A DNA stretch of 64,000 nucleotides from Murimonas intestini (GCA_003148945.1 QGGY01000001.1:682001-746000); one strand, 5' to 3'; positions 17,578-26,085 are shown, counted from the stretch's first letter. Notes: generated from the sequence alone by a model not told the origin. A program made the numbers and translations.

Positions 17578-17943
17578 TTTCACCTCCATATCAATAATAT
17601 ATCAGGGATAAATGTTCCACAATAAACCAGTAGTTGCTAAATTGCTACTATCACTATATAAATGTCTATTTATCACTCTTCCATAAAATGTCGATTATCT
17701 CTTGCGGGCATAACTTTTATATCACTTTAATAATACCGTATTTCTATCAATATTTCCACAATGCCTTATGGGCACCCAGTTAGGAAATAGACAAAGGGTT
17801 TGGGATACTCCCAACAAGCAGATCGCAGCAGGCACAAAGCGTGTATTGAGATTGGCAGGTTATTCTACTATTTTTTATTGATTAAGATCCACTTTAACGC
17901 CTTACAAGCGTTCATAAGTGTTTATAAGTATCGCCGCAAGTGG

Positions 17944-17961
17944 CTTAAATCAAAGGCTTTT
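17944..17961. repeat. AAATCAAAGGCTTTT motif, site 3
   Basis: CTTAAATCAAAGGCTTTT matches site 1 (GTAAATCAAGGGCTTTT) at most positions. It lies 55 bp before the first GGGCACC repeat. Confidence 0.35.
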
Positions 17962-18013
17962 GCATATCTTCTTATTTCTCGTTATATCTCCTTACAGCAT
18001 GGTTTTGGAAGTC

Positions 18014-18032
18014 GGGCACCATTTGGGCACCA
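18014..18032. repeat. 19-bp direct repeat GGGCACCATTTGGGCACCA, copy 1
   Basis: The same 19 bases recur exactly at 19735-19753. The two copies bracket the leader peptide and double-GNAT gene. Confidence 0.85.
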
Positions 18033-18240
18033 CGAGCTTCCGTGGAACATTTTTCAATTATCAGTTTTGTTCCATTTCTTTCCGACCCTTTCAGTGTAAC
18101 TTTTGGAATAGCAAGCATAGGAAGAGGGTACCCTCTTCTCAAAAATTACTTGTTGGGAAGTATCCCAAGCCCTCTCTGAAATTTGCGAATGGCTATCCAG
18201 TGTAAGTTTATAAAATAGCATAGAACTATTCTTGTATGTA

Positions 18241-18249
18241 TGGTATAAT
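18241..18249 (+). promoter_or_regulatory. Extended -10 promoter element
   Basis: TGGTATAAT matches an extended -10; the -35 is poor. It would give a transcript with about 95 nt before the leader peptide start. Confidence 0.45.
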
Positions 18250-18298
18250 TTCCAATAAATTAATAGAGAAAAGCGTATGTTTTGTAGTAACACAATAT

Positions 18299-18315
18299 CA
18301 CAAGATTTTCTTGTG
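18299..18315 (+). promoter_or_regulatory. 5'-UTR hairpin upstream of leader peptide
   Basis: CACAAGA-TTT-TCTTGTG forms a 7-bp hairpin in the mRNA leader, 40 nt before the leader peptide start. Confidence 0.45.
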
Positions 18316-18353
18316 TTCATATAGATAATTTCACACAAAGGAGTTGATGTAAT

Positions 18354-18404
18354 ATGAGAAATAATATTAGTTACATTCCAATGTGGAGGGTGACTATACT
18401 TTAA
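18354..18404 (+). CDS. Candidate 16-residue leader peptide
   Basis: AAAGGAG (18337-18343) at 10 nt precedes an ATG that opens MRNNISYIPMWRVTIL and a stop, ending 27 bp before the double-GNAT start. Within its last codons, TGGAG (18384 region) can pair with CTCCA just after the stop. The arrangement of ribosome binding site, short peptide and hairpin before a resistance-type gene is that of a translation-attenuation leader. It is inferred from layout; no homologue is known to me. Confidence 0.5.
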   Translation: MRNNISYIPMWRVTIL

Positions 18405-18431
18405 CTCTCCACCAATTGAAAGAGGTATAGT

Positions 18432-19385
18432 ATGGAAATTAAAGATTTTGAAAGACAACATATTGATGAAGCAAAAGCAATCGCTCATGCGTGTTATGAT
18501 GAAGAACAACAAGCTGTAAAGGCTTTACCAACAGTAAGTGACATTCCTGACTTAAGCGATTTTGCGGAGAACGGATTAGGCATAGCGGCATTCGATGGCG
18601 GAGATATGGTAGGTTTTTTAAATTGTTATTCACCCTTTGATAATGCATTTGGTTCCACGGATGTGAAAGGAGTTTTTTCTCCCATGGGCGCGCACGCAGC
18701 AGTTTCTACGAACCGTTCAAAAATTTATGCGGCCATGTATCAAGCTGCGGGTGCAAAGTGGGTAAGGGCTGGAGCCGTTTCTCATGCAATTTGCCTATAC
18801 GCCCATGATGAAGAGCTGCAACGGCAATTTTATTGTTATGGTTTCGGACTGCGCTGTATGGATGCCGTTCGCCCCATGGAATTGATTGACTGCAAACCTT
18901 GTGCAGGTTATGACTTTTCCGAAATATCAAAAGATGATTATCATTTTATCTATCCGCTTGACTTGGCATTAAACCGCCATTGCCAACAAAGTCCGTTCTT
19001 TATGAATCGCAAGCCCGAAACACGGGAGGAATTTATGGTATCCTCTTTGAAAGAGGGTGCACGGTATTTTGCGGCGAAACAGAACAGTAAGTTTTGTGCA
19101 TTTTTGAAAATTGCAGCTTCGGGGGAAACATTCATTGCAACCGGAGATACCTATCGTCATATTAATAGTGCGTATTGCCTACCGGAGCACAGAGGCAAGG
19201 GTGTATATCAAAATTTGTTGAACTTCACAATATCTACACTGAAAGCAGAAGGCTATACTCAACTTGGAGTAGACTTTGAAAGCTTCAACCCTACTGCCTA
19301 CGGATTTTGGCTAAAATACTTTACGGCCTACTCTCATGGCGTAGTACGGAGAATTGACGAACGGATTATGCAACTCAGATTATAG
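18432..19385 (+). CDS. GNAT N-acetyltransferase with two tandem domains
   Basis: The 317-residue protein begins with a GNAT domain (residues 1-150: MEIKDFERQHIDEAKAIAH, GIAAFDGGDMVGFLNCYSPF, SKIYAAMYQAAGAKWVRAG) and ends with a second one. In the second, the acetyl-CoA loop is SAYCLPEHRGKGVYQNLLNF (R-G-x-G-x-Y) followed by GYTQLGVDFESFNPTAYGFW. The first domain is degenerate at the CoA loop, so only the second is likely catalytic. The ATG follows AAAGAGG. It lies behind a candidate leader peptide and before a strong terminator, and is bracketed by 19-bp direct repeats. The substrate is unknown; drug modification is a guess from context. Confidence 0.8.
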   Translation: MEIKDFERQHIDEAKAIAHACYDEEQQAVKALPTVSDIPDLSDFAENGLGIAAFDGGDMVGFLNCYSPFDNAFGSTDVKGVFSPMGAHAAVSTNRSKIYAAMYQAAGAKWVRAGAVSHAICLYAHDEELQRQFYCYGFGLRCMDAVRPMELIDCKPCAGYDFSEISKDDYHFIYPLDLALNRHCQQSPFFMNRKPETREEFMVSSLKEGARYFAAKQNSKFCAFLKIAASGETFIATGDTYRHINSAYCLPEHRGKGVYQNLLNFTISTLKAEGYTQLGVDFESFNPTAYGFWLKYFTAYSHGVVRRIDERIMQLRL

Positions 19386-19476
19386 ACAAGTAGCAGAATC
19401 AGCGACCCTTGTCAATGATAAAATGAACGGCTTTGCCGTCTTTGACAAGTCCATCTGCCCCTGATCATTTGTAATT

Positions 19477-19512
19477 AAGAGGGTGAAAGCTAAGAGTGCT
19501 TTCGCCCTCTTA
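19477..19512 (+). terminator. Rho-independent terminator
   Basis: AAGAGGGTGAAAGC and GCTTTCGCCCTCTT form a 14-bp stem around a 7-nt loop, 92 bp after the double-GNAT stop. The T tract is weak. Confidence 0.75.
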
Positions 19513-19889
19513 CTATAATAGGAATATAGTCACACAGTAGGAGCCGATACGGCTTGATTTAAGCGGCTTTCAAAGCGCGAAGAACACATGGTAAGGGTTC
19601 TATACTCCTATATCCTTCAAATTGCCATTCCATTGCGTAACAGGAATGACGGATGAATTTCTGAATTTTAAGGCTTGATTTTCCCATGTCTTTTTATAAT
19701 TTTTTATTCGTCTTTATATGCTTTCGCGAAATCCGGGCACCATTTGGGCACCAAAGCGTCAAAAAATCAACCGTAAACGCACACAGTAAATCACTATAAA
19801 TCCAGCAGCCATGTGGGTTTGCAGTTTTCTTACTTGTATGGATACGAGAAATGCAACACTATTTTTTATTACAGTGAAGAAATAAGTCT
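19513..19889. other. Gene-free stretch
   Basis: No supported gene. It contains a degenerate AAGGCTTGATTT copy of the palindromic motif near 19670 and the second GGGCACC repeat, and ends where the 470-bp repeat begins. Confidence 0.4.
19735..19753. repeat. 19-bp direct repeat GGGCACCATTTGGGCACCA, copy 2
   Basis: Exact copy of 18014-18032, 1,721 bp downstream and in the same orientation. Confidence 0.85.
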
Positions 19890-20359
19890 GTGCTAAATCA
19901 TGAGCAGCTGGATATACCCCCTTCAATGATATACTTATATTTTGATATGATGTATAATTAGTTTTATCATACATACTGTGGTAGAAAGCTTAATTCAAAA
20001 AAATAAATTGTTGGAGGTACATAACTATGAAGGATAAGATTGCATTCTGCGGATTGGACTGTGAAAAATGTGACGCATATATTGCAACGATTAATGATGA
20101 TCAGGCGCTGCGTGAGAAAACTGCAAAACTTTGGGCTGAGTTAAATAATGCACCCATTCTGCCTGAACATATCAACTGTGAGGGGTGTCGTGCTGATGGA
20201 GCAAAAACTGTATACTGTGATAGTTTTTGCGGTATTCGTCAGTGCGCATTGAAAAAAGGTGTGGCCACATGTGGTGACTGCCTGGAAATGGAAAAGTGTG
20301 AAACGCTCGGAATGATCATCTCAAATAGTCCCGATGCTCTAAAGAATCTGAAAGGATAA
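19890..20359 (+). repeat. 470-bp direct repeat, copy 2
   Basis: Colinear with 631-1100 over its whole length, including the TATAAT and TTGGAGG of the promoter region. The DNA on each side is unrelated to that around copy 1. Confidence 0.9.
20027..20359 (+). CDS. DUF3795 domain-containing cysteine-rich protein (copy 2)
   Basis: The protein has 110 residues and differs from the copy at 768-1100 at nine sites (for example Y7F, N11D, D69G, P86L, N87E). All cysteines of the presumed metal sites are kept (CGLDCEKC, CEGC, CDSFC, CGDC). Retention of every Cys despite the substitutions suggests that both copies have been under selection. It shares the promoter region of copy 1 and is followed by a dispersed spacer leading to a methyltransferase. 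Confidence 0.85.
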   Translation: MKDKIAFCGLDCEKCDAYIATINDDQALREKTAKLWAELNNAPILPEHINCEGCRADGAKTVYCDSFCGIRQCALKKGVATCGDCLEMEKCETLGMIISNSPDALKNLKG

Positions 20360-20410
20360 ACTGGAGGATTATTTATTGGGGAAAAATTGAATTTGTAAAC
20401 GAAAAGAGGA
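20360..20410 (+). repeat. Dispersed intergenic element, member E
   Basis: CTGGAGGATTATTTATTGGGG is followed by AAAAATTGAATTTGTAAACG and AAAAGAGG, the ribosome binding site of the next gene. The right half matches 42861-42899 and 2142-2190. Confidence 0.55.
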
Positions 20411-20420
20411 ATTGAATATT

Positions 20421-21176
20421 ATGAATATAGAAAACAGCATTATGGCTACAAAGCAAGGATTTGAAGATAGTTTTAATTCGGGGGATTATTACAATAAGCA
20501 GACACAAGATGGACATCATTTGAAAAACATTCTTGATTTCTTGCCATTTAAAGCGGACATGAAGATTTTAGATTTAGGTACAGGAAGTGGCTATTTGTCT
20601 TTTCCTATTGCAAAAAAATATCCAAATATATCTGTCATTGGAGTGGATATTGTTGAAAGGGCATTAGAAGTCAATCGTTTTAAGGCAAAAGAAGAAAATG
20701 TCCAAAACATTAGTTTTATAACCTATGATGGTGTTAACTTTCCATTTGCTGATAATGAGTTTGACATGGTTATTTCCAGATATGCGTTACATCATTTTCC
20801 AGATATACAAAAAAGTATTTCTGAGATCAGCCGTGTTATTAAATCAGATGGCTTCTTGTTTATTTCAGACCCTACACCTAACGTCAATGATACCAGCCGA
20901 TTTGTTGACGGATACATGCAGCAAAAAAAAGATGGTCATATTAAGTTTTATACAAAAGACGAATGGTTACAAATATGCGGAAAGAATGGGCTGCGATTCG
21001 AAAAATCTTTTGACAGCACTATTCGGTTTCCGAGGAAAAAAGATACAGCTTATGGATTTGATGAATTATTAAAGAAACATGATAAAGAGATTATTGATAG
21101 TTATGAACTTGAAGTAGTGGGAAATGAAATATATATAACTGAACGGGTTAATAATATTTTATTTTGTAAACAATAA
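20421..21176 (+). CDS. Class I SAM-dependent methyltransferase
   Basis: The 251-residue protein has SAM motif I MKILDLGTGSGYLSFPIAKK, motif II VIGVDIVERAL, motif III ISFITYDGVNFPFADNEFDM and motif IV SRYALHHFPDIQKSI, the order of UbiE/COQ5-like small-molecule methyltransferases. The post-core IKSDGFLFISDPTPN is also typical. The open frame starts at a TTG at 20412, but AGAGGA at about 20404 is better spaced for the ATG at 20421. It is a stand-alone gene, flanked by two dispersed spacers. Substrate unknown. Confidence 0.85.
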   Translation: MNIENSIMATKQGFEDSFNSGDYYNKQTQDGHHLKNILDFLPFKADMKILDLGTGSGYLSFPIAKKYPNISVIGVDIVERALEVNRFKAKEENVQNISFITYDGVNFPFADNEFDMVISRYALHHFPDIQKSISEISRVIKSDGFLFISDPTPNVNDTSRFVDGYMQQKKDGHIKFYTKDEWLQICGKNGLRFEKSFDSTIRFPRKKDTAYGFDELLKKHDKEIIDSYELEVVGNEIYITERVNNILFCKQ

Positions 21177-21230
21177 ATCCCGGTTTGTAGGGGGGATTTA
21201 AATTTGCCCACATATTGGGGGCAGCGATAA
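21173..21230 (+). repeat. Dispersed intergenic element, member F
   Basis: The spacer starts inside the stop codon: AAATCCCGGTTTGTAGGGGG then GATTTAAATTTGCCCACATA. AAATCCC and GGGATTT pair as a hairpin. It aligns with 39269-39330 (AAATCCCGG, then ATTGAACCCACATTTT). Confidence 0.6.
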
Positions 21231-21270
21231 TATACTTTATTGGTTTGAAAAAAGCGAAAGGGCTAGTATA

Positions 21271-21897
21271 ATGAGTGTAAGAGAAGTAAATCCTAAAGAT
21301 ACAGCAAGAGCCTCGGCATATGAGCTATGGATGAAAGCTCTGAATCCGATGGTCACATTTTTTAAGACCTACGACGTGATGCCGTTAATTAAAGCAAGCA
21401 AAAGTCATGGCATGAAGTTCAATATGCTGCTAGATTTCTGTATTGGTAAAGCGGCAGTGTCTGTAAAAGAATTTTATCTGCTGCCTGTGGGAGATAAGCT
21501 GATGCAGTATGATAAAATCGCTGTCAATACCATTGTTGCAAATAAAGACGGGGAAGTCAGTTCCTGCGATATTGCATTTACGGATGACTTAGAAAAATTC
21601 AATGCTGATTATCTGCAATATACAAAAGAGGTACATGATACCTGTACCGACCATGACCTGTCTGAGAATTATATGATTATTGGCACATCTGCGATTGTGA
21701 ATGTAGAGTTAGATGGCGCTGTGGGTATGAATAGTGGTATTTTCAATAATCCATTTATTATATGGGGAAAATACCGCATTGATGGCGATAAGGCACTTTT
21801 GTCTATCTCGTTTCAGTTCCACCATACGCAAATGGATGGTGCACACGCAGGTAAATTTTTAAAAAACCTGCAGGATGAAATTGAGAATATGAGATAA
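21271..21897 (+). CDS. CatA-like O-acetyltransferase
   Basis: The 208-residue protein has the chloramphenicol-acetyltransferase fold. The catalytic motif HHxxxDG is present near the C-terminus as FQFHHTQMDGAHAGKFL, and the trimer core features FNMLLDFCIGKA, then INVELDG-like NVELDGAVGMNSGIFNNP and WGKY are family-like. It belongs to the broad CatA-like group and not to a known resistance allele. It lacks the N-terminal W-x-R-x-x-H-F start typical of type A CAT, so the drug substrate is uncertain. The spacer upstream belongs to the dispersed family; the ATG has only a weak ribosome binding site (AAAGGG). Confidence 0.8.
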   Translation: MSVREVNPKDTARASAYELWMKALNPMVTFFKTYDVMPLIKASKSHGMKFNMLLDFCIGKAAVSVKEFYLLPVGDKLMQYDKIAVNTIVANKDGEVSSCDIAFTDDLEKFNADYLQYTKEVHDTCTDHDLSENYMIIGTSAIVNVELDGAVGMNSGIFNNPFIIWGKYRIDGDKALLSISFQFHHTQMDGAHAGKFLKNLQDEIENMR

Positions 21898-21915
21898 AGT
21901 AATAATATCCGTTGA

Positions 21916-22038
21916 GTGCTATTGGCATCAATCGCAGACACAGCAAAAACAGATCTGGAAGATTATCTCGTGATGATCCAAAGCTTAAAAAAGCCTGGAT
22001 TTCACGAGATAATTTCATTTCCGGGGTTGAAAGGTTAA
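21916..22038 (+). pseudogene. Unrecognised coding remnant (C-terminal tail)
   Basis: A 40-codon frame reads LLASIADTAKTDLEDYLVMI, then QSLKKPGFHEIISFPGLKG and a stop. It has protein-like composition but no ribosome binding site, so it appears to be the end of a lost gene. The same bases form a long hairpin at 21962-22013: twelve perfect pairs (ATTATCTCGTGA with TCACGAGATAAT) plus ATCCA and GCTT pairs, which may now act as a terminator between the convergent genes. Confidence 0.35.
21962..22013. terminator. Long hairpin between convergent genes
   Basis: Outer arms of 12 bp pair perfectly, with an inner ATCCA/TGGAT and GCTT/AAGC extension around an AAAA-type loop. It separates the CatA-like gene from the opposite-strand AraC regulator and could stop transcription from either side; no strong T tract. 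Confidence 0.5.
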
Positions 22039-22064
22039 AAACTAGAATTAAACGACAACCCTTT

Positions 22065-23303
22065 TTAAGGCTGCTCCGGATGCAGGATGGACTTTTGGTA
22101 CTGCTTCGGCGACATGCCAAGGAAACGCCGGAACATTCGTATAAAATAATTGATATCGTTGTATCCGCAGGAAGCGGCAATGGTTGTGATTGACAGGGAA
22201 GAGGCATTAATCAGTGTGACTGCCCTGCGTATACGTACCTGATGAATATAATTAGTCAGGGTTATCCCGGTTTCTTTTTTAAAGAGACCGGAGAGGTAGT
22301 TTTTACTCATACTGAACATTTCCGCAAAAAATGCGAGGCTTAAATCTTCCGCATAGTGAAAGTCGATATAGGAAATGACTTCTTTCACAACCTTAGAGTA
22401 GCCGGTCATGGAATGATTTTTCACCATCAGGCAGTATTTGCGCAGCATATCTGCAGAGAGGTGATCCAGCGCTCTTTCTGTACGCGCTTCATTGATCAGG
22501 ATGGCAAATTTCCCGGAAAGGTCATCGATATAAAGAGGGGGCACCCCTCCCGATTCCACGGCCTTGCGAAAGAGTGTATTCAGGATAATGACCCCATGCC
22601 TTTTATTCTGCAGGGCATTGTCTGATCTGGGCCGAAGCTGGAAGGTCTGGAACTTTTGGTATAATTCATGAGCCTTCTTGTCATCACCTGCGGAGATGGC
22701 AGCCAGCATCTGGTTCTCCACCTCGTAACGCTCTTCAATCGTACTGACAGAAATCTGCGGCCTCTCGCGCAGCTTTAAAATCATGGGGGAGTTTTCCATA
22801 TGAAATTCATTCTTGTCGGGCAAGTGTGTAACTGTATATTCTGTGTGAAACAGTCCCTGTGACAGGTTCAGGACGAGGGACTCAAAACTCTCCATATCAG
22901 GGAGTACCGGCGTGGAGCCATAAAAAAGCCGGATGTCTTGATACAACTGGTCCGGAATGTGCATCCGCTCCATAATCTGCTGTACCTGTTCCTCTGGCGG
23001 TCTGCTTTCAAGATAAGGGCCAATCACAAAATGAGGAGATTCGTAATCATACAAATACTGGGAAGGGATATGCAGGAGTATGTGAAACATACCGAAAGCA
23101 TCTTCATACCGGACGAGCCTGCCTGGAGTTATGTACTGTTCCAAAAAAACCTGAAGGGTCTGATAATTGTAGTCCTCATAAAGACGAAGGCGCAAGCCGT
23201 TGTCAGTCTGGGAAAGATTTGAGTTATCTTTGAAGATTACACAGCAGCCTACATTGCAGGCTGTGACAGCCTGATAAAAGAGATCCAGTTGTTTATGTTC
23301 CAT
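22065..23303 (-). CDS. AraC-family transcriptional regulator
   Basis: This 412-residue regulator ends with a double helix-turn-helix: LSLAFFAEMFSMSKNYLSGL then FKKETGITLTNYIHQVRIRR and SITTIAASCGYNDINYFIRM before FRRFLGMSPKQYQ. The N-terminal 280 residues form a ligand or signalling domain, as in long Clostridia AraC/YesN-type regulators, and contain no clear receiver motif. It is transcribed away from the HAD/GH3/symporter operon with 169 bp between starts. A GCATAATATTGTGC inverted repeat in the gap is a candidate operator. It most likely activates the divergent sugar operon. Start ATG has CGAGGTGG upstream. Confidence 0.88.
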   Translation of the reverse strand: MEHKQLDLFYQAVTACNVGCCVIFKDNSNLSQTDNGLRLRLYEDYNYQTLQVFLEQYITPGRLVRYEDAFGMFHILLHIPSQYLYDYESPHFVIGPYLESRPPEEQVQQIMERMHIPDQLYQDIRLFYGSTPVLPDMESFESLVLNLSQGLFHTEYTVTHLPDKNEFHMENSPMILKLRERPQISVSTIEERYEVENQMLAAISAGDDKKAHELYQKFQTFQLRPRSDNALQNKRHGVIILNTLFRKAVESGGVPPLYIDDLSGKFAILINEARTERALDHLSADMLRKYCLMVKNHSMTGYSKVVKEVISYIDFHYAEDLSLAFFAEMFSMSKNYLSGLFKKETGITLTNYIHQVRIRRAVTLINASSLSITTIAASCGYNDINYFIRMFRRFLGMSPKQYQKSILHPEQP

Positions 23304-23472
23304 AGTTTGCCACCTCGAAAAGGGAATATATCATTCGTCAAAATAAGACAAAATAGTTTTTATATATAAAATAGCATAATATTGTGCTAAAAACAATGGA
23401 TATTATTATTCTTTTATAGAGGGAAAACAGGTATGCTAATTACATCAGAAGAGAAAGAGAGGACATGAAACA

Positions 23473-24318
23473 ATGAGGAATCCCTTTTCGGATTTTAGTA
23501 AAAAGAAAGAATATCTTGTCTGCATTGATTCGGACGGATGTGCCATAGACAGTATGGATATCAAACATATCCGCTGTTTTGGTCCGTGTATGGTAACAGA
23601 ATGGGGACTGGATGCACACAGGGAGGAGATCCTGAAGCGCTGGAATCAGGTAAACCTCTATTCTATGACAAGAGGGATCAACCGTTTCAGGGGTCTTGCT
23701 GCGGCTCTTGAGGAAGCGGACCGGCTATATACAAAGATCGAAGATGTACAGACATTTGTAAAATGGACGGAGGATTCCGATGAGTTGTCTAATGCAGCGC
23801 TTGAACAGGCGATTGGCGAAACGGGCAGTATTTGTATGAAAAAGGCACTGAACTGGTCGCAGGAAGTAAATAAAGCAATCACAGAACTGCCGAAAGAGGA
23901 TATCAAACCCTTTGGCCATGTTCAGGACGTCATCAAGAAACTTCATGAGACCTGTGATATTGCTATTGTATCCTCGGCCAATTATGAGGCTGTGAGAGAA
24001 GAATGGACGAGATTTAAACTTCTCACACATGTAGATGTGCTTCTGGCGCAGAATGCGGGATCCAAGAAAAGCTGTATTGAAAGGCTGCTGGCTTATGGGT
24101 ATGTGAGAGAACATGTCCTGATGGCAGGAGATGCGCCGGGAGACATGGATGCGGCACAATCAAACGGCGTCCTGTATTATCCGATTCTCGTATCCCGTGA
24201 GTCCGAAAGTTGGGAACAACTCGAGGCCGCAGTAGAAAGGATGAAAAACAATACATTCCAGGGTAAATATCAGAAGGGACTGATACAGCAGTTTGTAGAC
24301 AACCTGACGAGGCCATAA
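23473..24318 (+). CDS. HAD-superfamily hydrolase
   Basis: The 281-residue protein shows HAD motif I as LVCIDSDGCAIDSMD (nucleophile Asp with a second Asp two residues later), motif II Ser in CDIAIVSSANYEAV, motif III Lys in GSKKSCIERLL and motif IV MAGDAPGDMDAAQ. The insertion between motifs I and II fits a C1-cap phosphatase of the phosphoglycolate/beta-phosphoglucomutase type. First gene of an operon with a GH3 enzyme and a sugar symporter, so a sugar-phosphate phosphatase or phosphomutase role is likely. The substrate is not identifiable. Confidence 0.85.
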   Translation: MRNPFSDFSKKKEYLVCIDSDGCAIDSMDIKHIRCFGPCMVTEWGLDAHREEILKRWNQVNLYSMTRGINRFRGLAAALEEADRLYTKIEDVQTFVKWTEDSDELSNAALEQAIGETGSICMKKALNWSQEVNKAITELPKEDIKPFGHVQDVIKKLHETCDIAIVSSANYEAVREEWTRFKLLTHVDVLLAQNAGSKKSCIERLLAYGYVREHVLMAGDAPGDMDAAQSNGVLYYPILVSRESESWEQLEAAVERMKNNTFQGKYQKGLIQQFVDNLTRP

Positions 24319-24375
24319 CAAATAAGAAGAAAGAAACAGATGAAACATATTCTTGAAAAAGCAGGAGGAACCAAC

Positions 24376-26085
24376 ATGGTAAATTTAAAAGAAAAACCTT
24401 ATTATCTGAATGAAGAACAGATCCAGTGGGTGGAAGACACGATTGCTGGGATGACCACAGAGGAAAAAATCGGGCAGCTTTTTGTCAACATGGTATCAAA
24501 CGGGGAAGAAAGAAAACCGGAGAATATTAAAAAAATTTTGGATACCTACCATCCGGGGGCAATCCGTTACCACAATGCACCAAAAGAGGAATTGTGGGAG
24601 ATGGCAGACTGCCTGCAAAAGACGACAAAAATCCCGCTTCTGATTGCATCGAACTGTGAAGCAGGTGGAAATGGAGGAACAAAGGGCGGGACGCCGATTG
24701 CAAACGGGGCGGCTATGGCAGCGATCGATTCAGAGGAAGCGGTATTTAAGATGGCGGAAATATCCGCGCGGGAAGCGGCTGCGGTAGGATGCAACTGGAA
24801 CTTTGCACCGGTTGTAGACCTGACCTATAACTGGAGAAATACAATTGTGCAGCTGCGGGCATTCAATGATAATCCGGACGATGTCATCCGTTATGCAAAA
24901 TCATTTTTCAAGGGAATGAAGACGCAGAATATGGCTACCTGTATGAAACACTTCCCGGGAGACGGAACAGAGGAAAATGACCAGCACCTGATTATGGGAA
25001 TCAATGAGTTCGGCTGTGAGAAGTGGGACCAGACATACGGTAAAGTTTACAGGGAGCTGATAGAGGAAGGTGTCATGACAATCATGGCCGGACATATCGC
25101 ACTTCCTGCATATTCTAAGAAGCTGCGCCCCGGCATCAGGGATGAGGATATCCTTCCGGCAACACTGGCACCGGAACTGATTACCGGCCTTTTAAAGGGG
25201 CAGCTGGGATTCAACGGTCTTGTCGTAACAGATGCTTCCCACATGATCGGAATGTTCGGTGCAACAATACCAAGAAGCCGCCAGGTTCCGCAGGCAATAG
25301 CGGCAGGCTGCGACATGTACCTGTTTTTCAATGAAAGGGAGGAAGATTTCGGTTACATGATGGAAGGCTACAAAAACGGAACGATCACGGAGGAACGCCT
25401 AAACGATGCACTTCACAGGATTCTCGGGGTGAAGGCGGCACTGAACCTTCACACGCTTCAGAAGGAAGGTGCTCTGACAGCGCCGAAAGAAAACCTTTCA
25501 GTGGTTGGGTGTGAGGAACACCACAGGGCATCGAGAGCATTCGCAGACAAGTATGTGACGCTGGTGAAGGACCGTCTGCACTACCTGCCGATGACACCGG
25601 AAAAATACAAACGAATAAAACTGATGTATATCGGCTCGGAGGCGACTGTAATCGCGGGTATGAAGTTTGAGTCTAATGATAAGAACATCATCGAGGATAT
25701 CGTTTCCCAGCTTGAAGAAGCAGGATTCCAGGTGGATTCTGAGGTTCCGGCGAAGAAAGGCAAAATAGAGGAATTTAAAAAGAATTATGACTGTGTACTC
25801 CTGATTCTAAATGTACAGGGATTCGCCCAGTACAATACCATGCGCGTCAAATGGGATGAACCTGCAAAACAGCCCTGGTATATGTCAGAACTCCCGACAT
25901 TTGTTGTATCCTTAAGTAATACAAATAACCTGATTGATGTGCCGATGGCAAGGTGCTACATCAATTCTTATATGGACCATCACGAGAGTTTCGCGGCAAC
26001 ACTGGAGAAGATGATGGGCAGAAGCGAGTTTAAGGGACGGTACAATGAAAATGTATTCTGCGGAAGATGGGAGACAAGATTCTGA
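24376..26085 (+). CDS. Glycoside hydrolase family 3 protein (NagZ-like beta-hexosaminidase)
   Basis: The 569-residue enzyme has the GH3 N-terminal barrel with MTTEEKIGQLFVNM, the substrate Lys-His motif MATCMKHFPGDGTEENDQHL and the nucleophile Asp in LVVTDASHMIGM. These match the NagZ-like branch of GH3 (K-H-F-P-G-H/D-G), in which an Asp-His pair acts as acid/base. A C-terminal domain from about residue 390 (RLHYLPMTPEKYKRIKLMYI...) follows, as in NagZ homologues of Firmicutes. There is no signal peptide, so it works inside the cell on an imported disaccharide. AGGAGG before the ATG at 24376 favours this start over the frame opening at 24340. It sits between the HAD enzyme and the symporter. 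Confidence 0.88.
   Translation: MVNLKEKPYYLNEEQIQWVEDTIAGMTTEEKIGQLFVNMVSNGEERKPENIKKILDTYHPGAIRYHNAPKEELWEMADCLQKTTKIPLLIASNCEAGGNGGTKGGTPIANGAAMAAIDSEEAVFKMAEISAREAAAVGCNWNFAPVVDLTYNWRNTIVQLRAFNDNPDDVIRYAKSFFKGMKTQNMATCMKHFPGDGTEENDQHLIMGINEFGCEKWDQTYGKVYRELIEEGVMTIMAGHIALPAYSKKLRPGIRDEDILPATLAPELITGLLKGQLGFNGLVVTDASHMIGMFGATIPRSRQVPQAIAAGCDMYLFFNEREEDFGYMMEGYKNGTITEERLNDALHRILGVKAALNLHTLQKEGALTAPKENLSVVGCEEHHRASRAFADKYVTLVKDRLHYLPMTPEKYKRIKLMYIGSEATVIAGMKFESNDKNIIEDIVSQLEEAGFQVDSEVPAKKGKIEEFKKNYDCVLLILNVQGFAQYNTMRVKWDEPAKQPWYMSELPTFVVSLSNTNNLIDVPMARCYINSYMDHHESFAATLEKMMGRSEFKGRYNENVFCGRWETRF

Larger units (their letters stand above)
17590..18240. other. Gene-free stretch with possible recombinase-end remnants
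   Basis: No supported gene lies here. Two open frames (17800-18205) have no ribosome binding site and no recognisable sequence. The stretch holds the repeat copies at 17944 and 18014 and an isolated ATGGGCACCCAG at 17766. On the minus strand the GGTGCCCAAATGGTGCCC sequence resembles the end region of some clostridial tyrosine-integrase loci, but no catalytic part is present. Confidence 0.3.

Noticed and set aside
17800-18205. Two overlapping open frames of 95-99 codons
   Set aside because: No ribosome binding site, no recognisable sequence, and they cross the repeat region.
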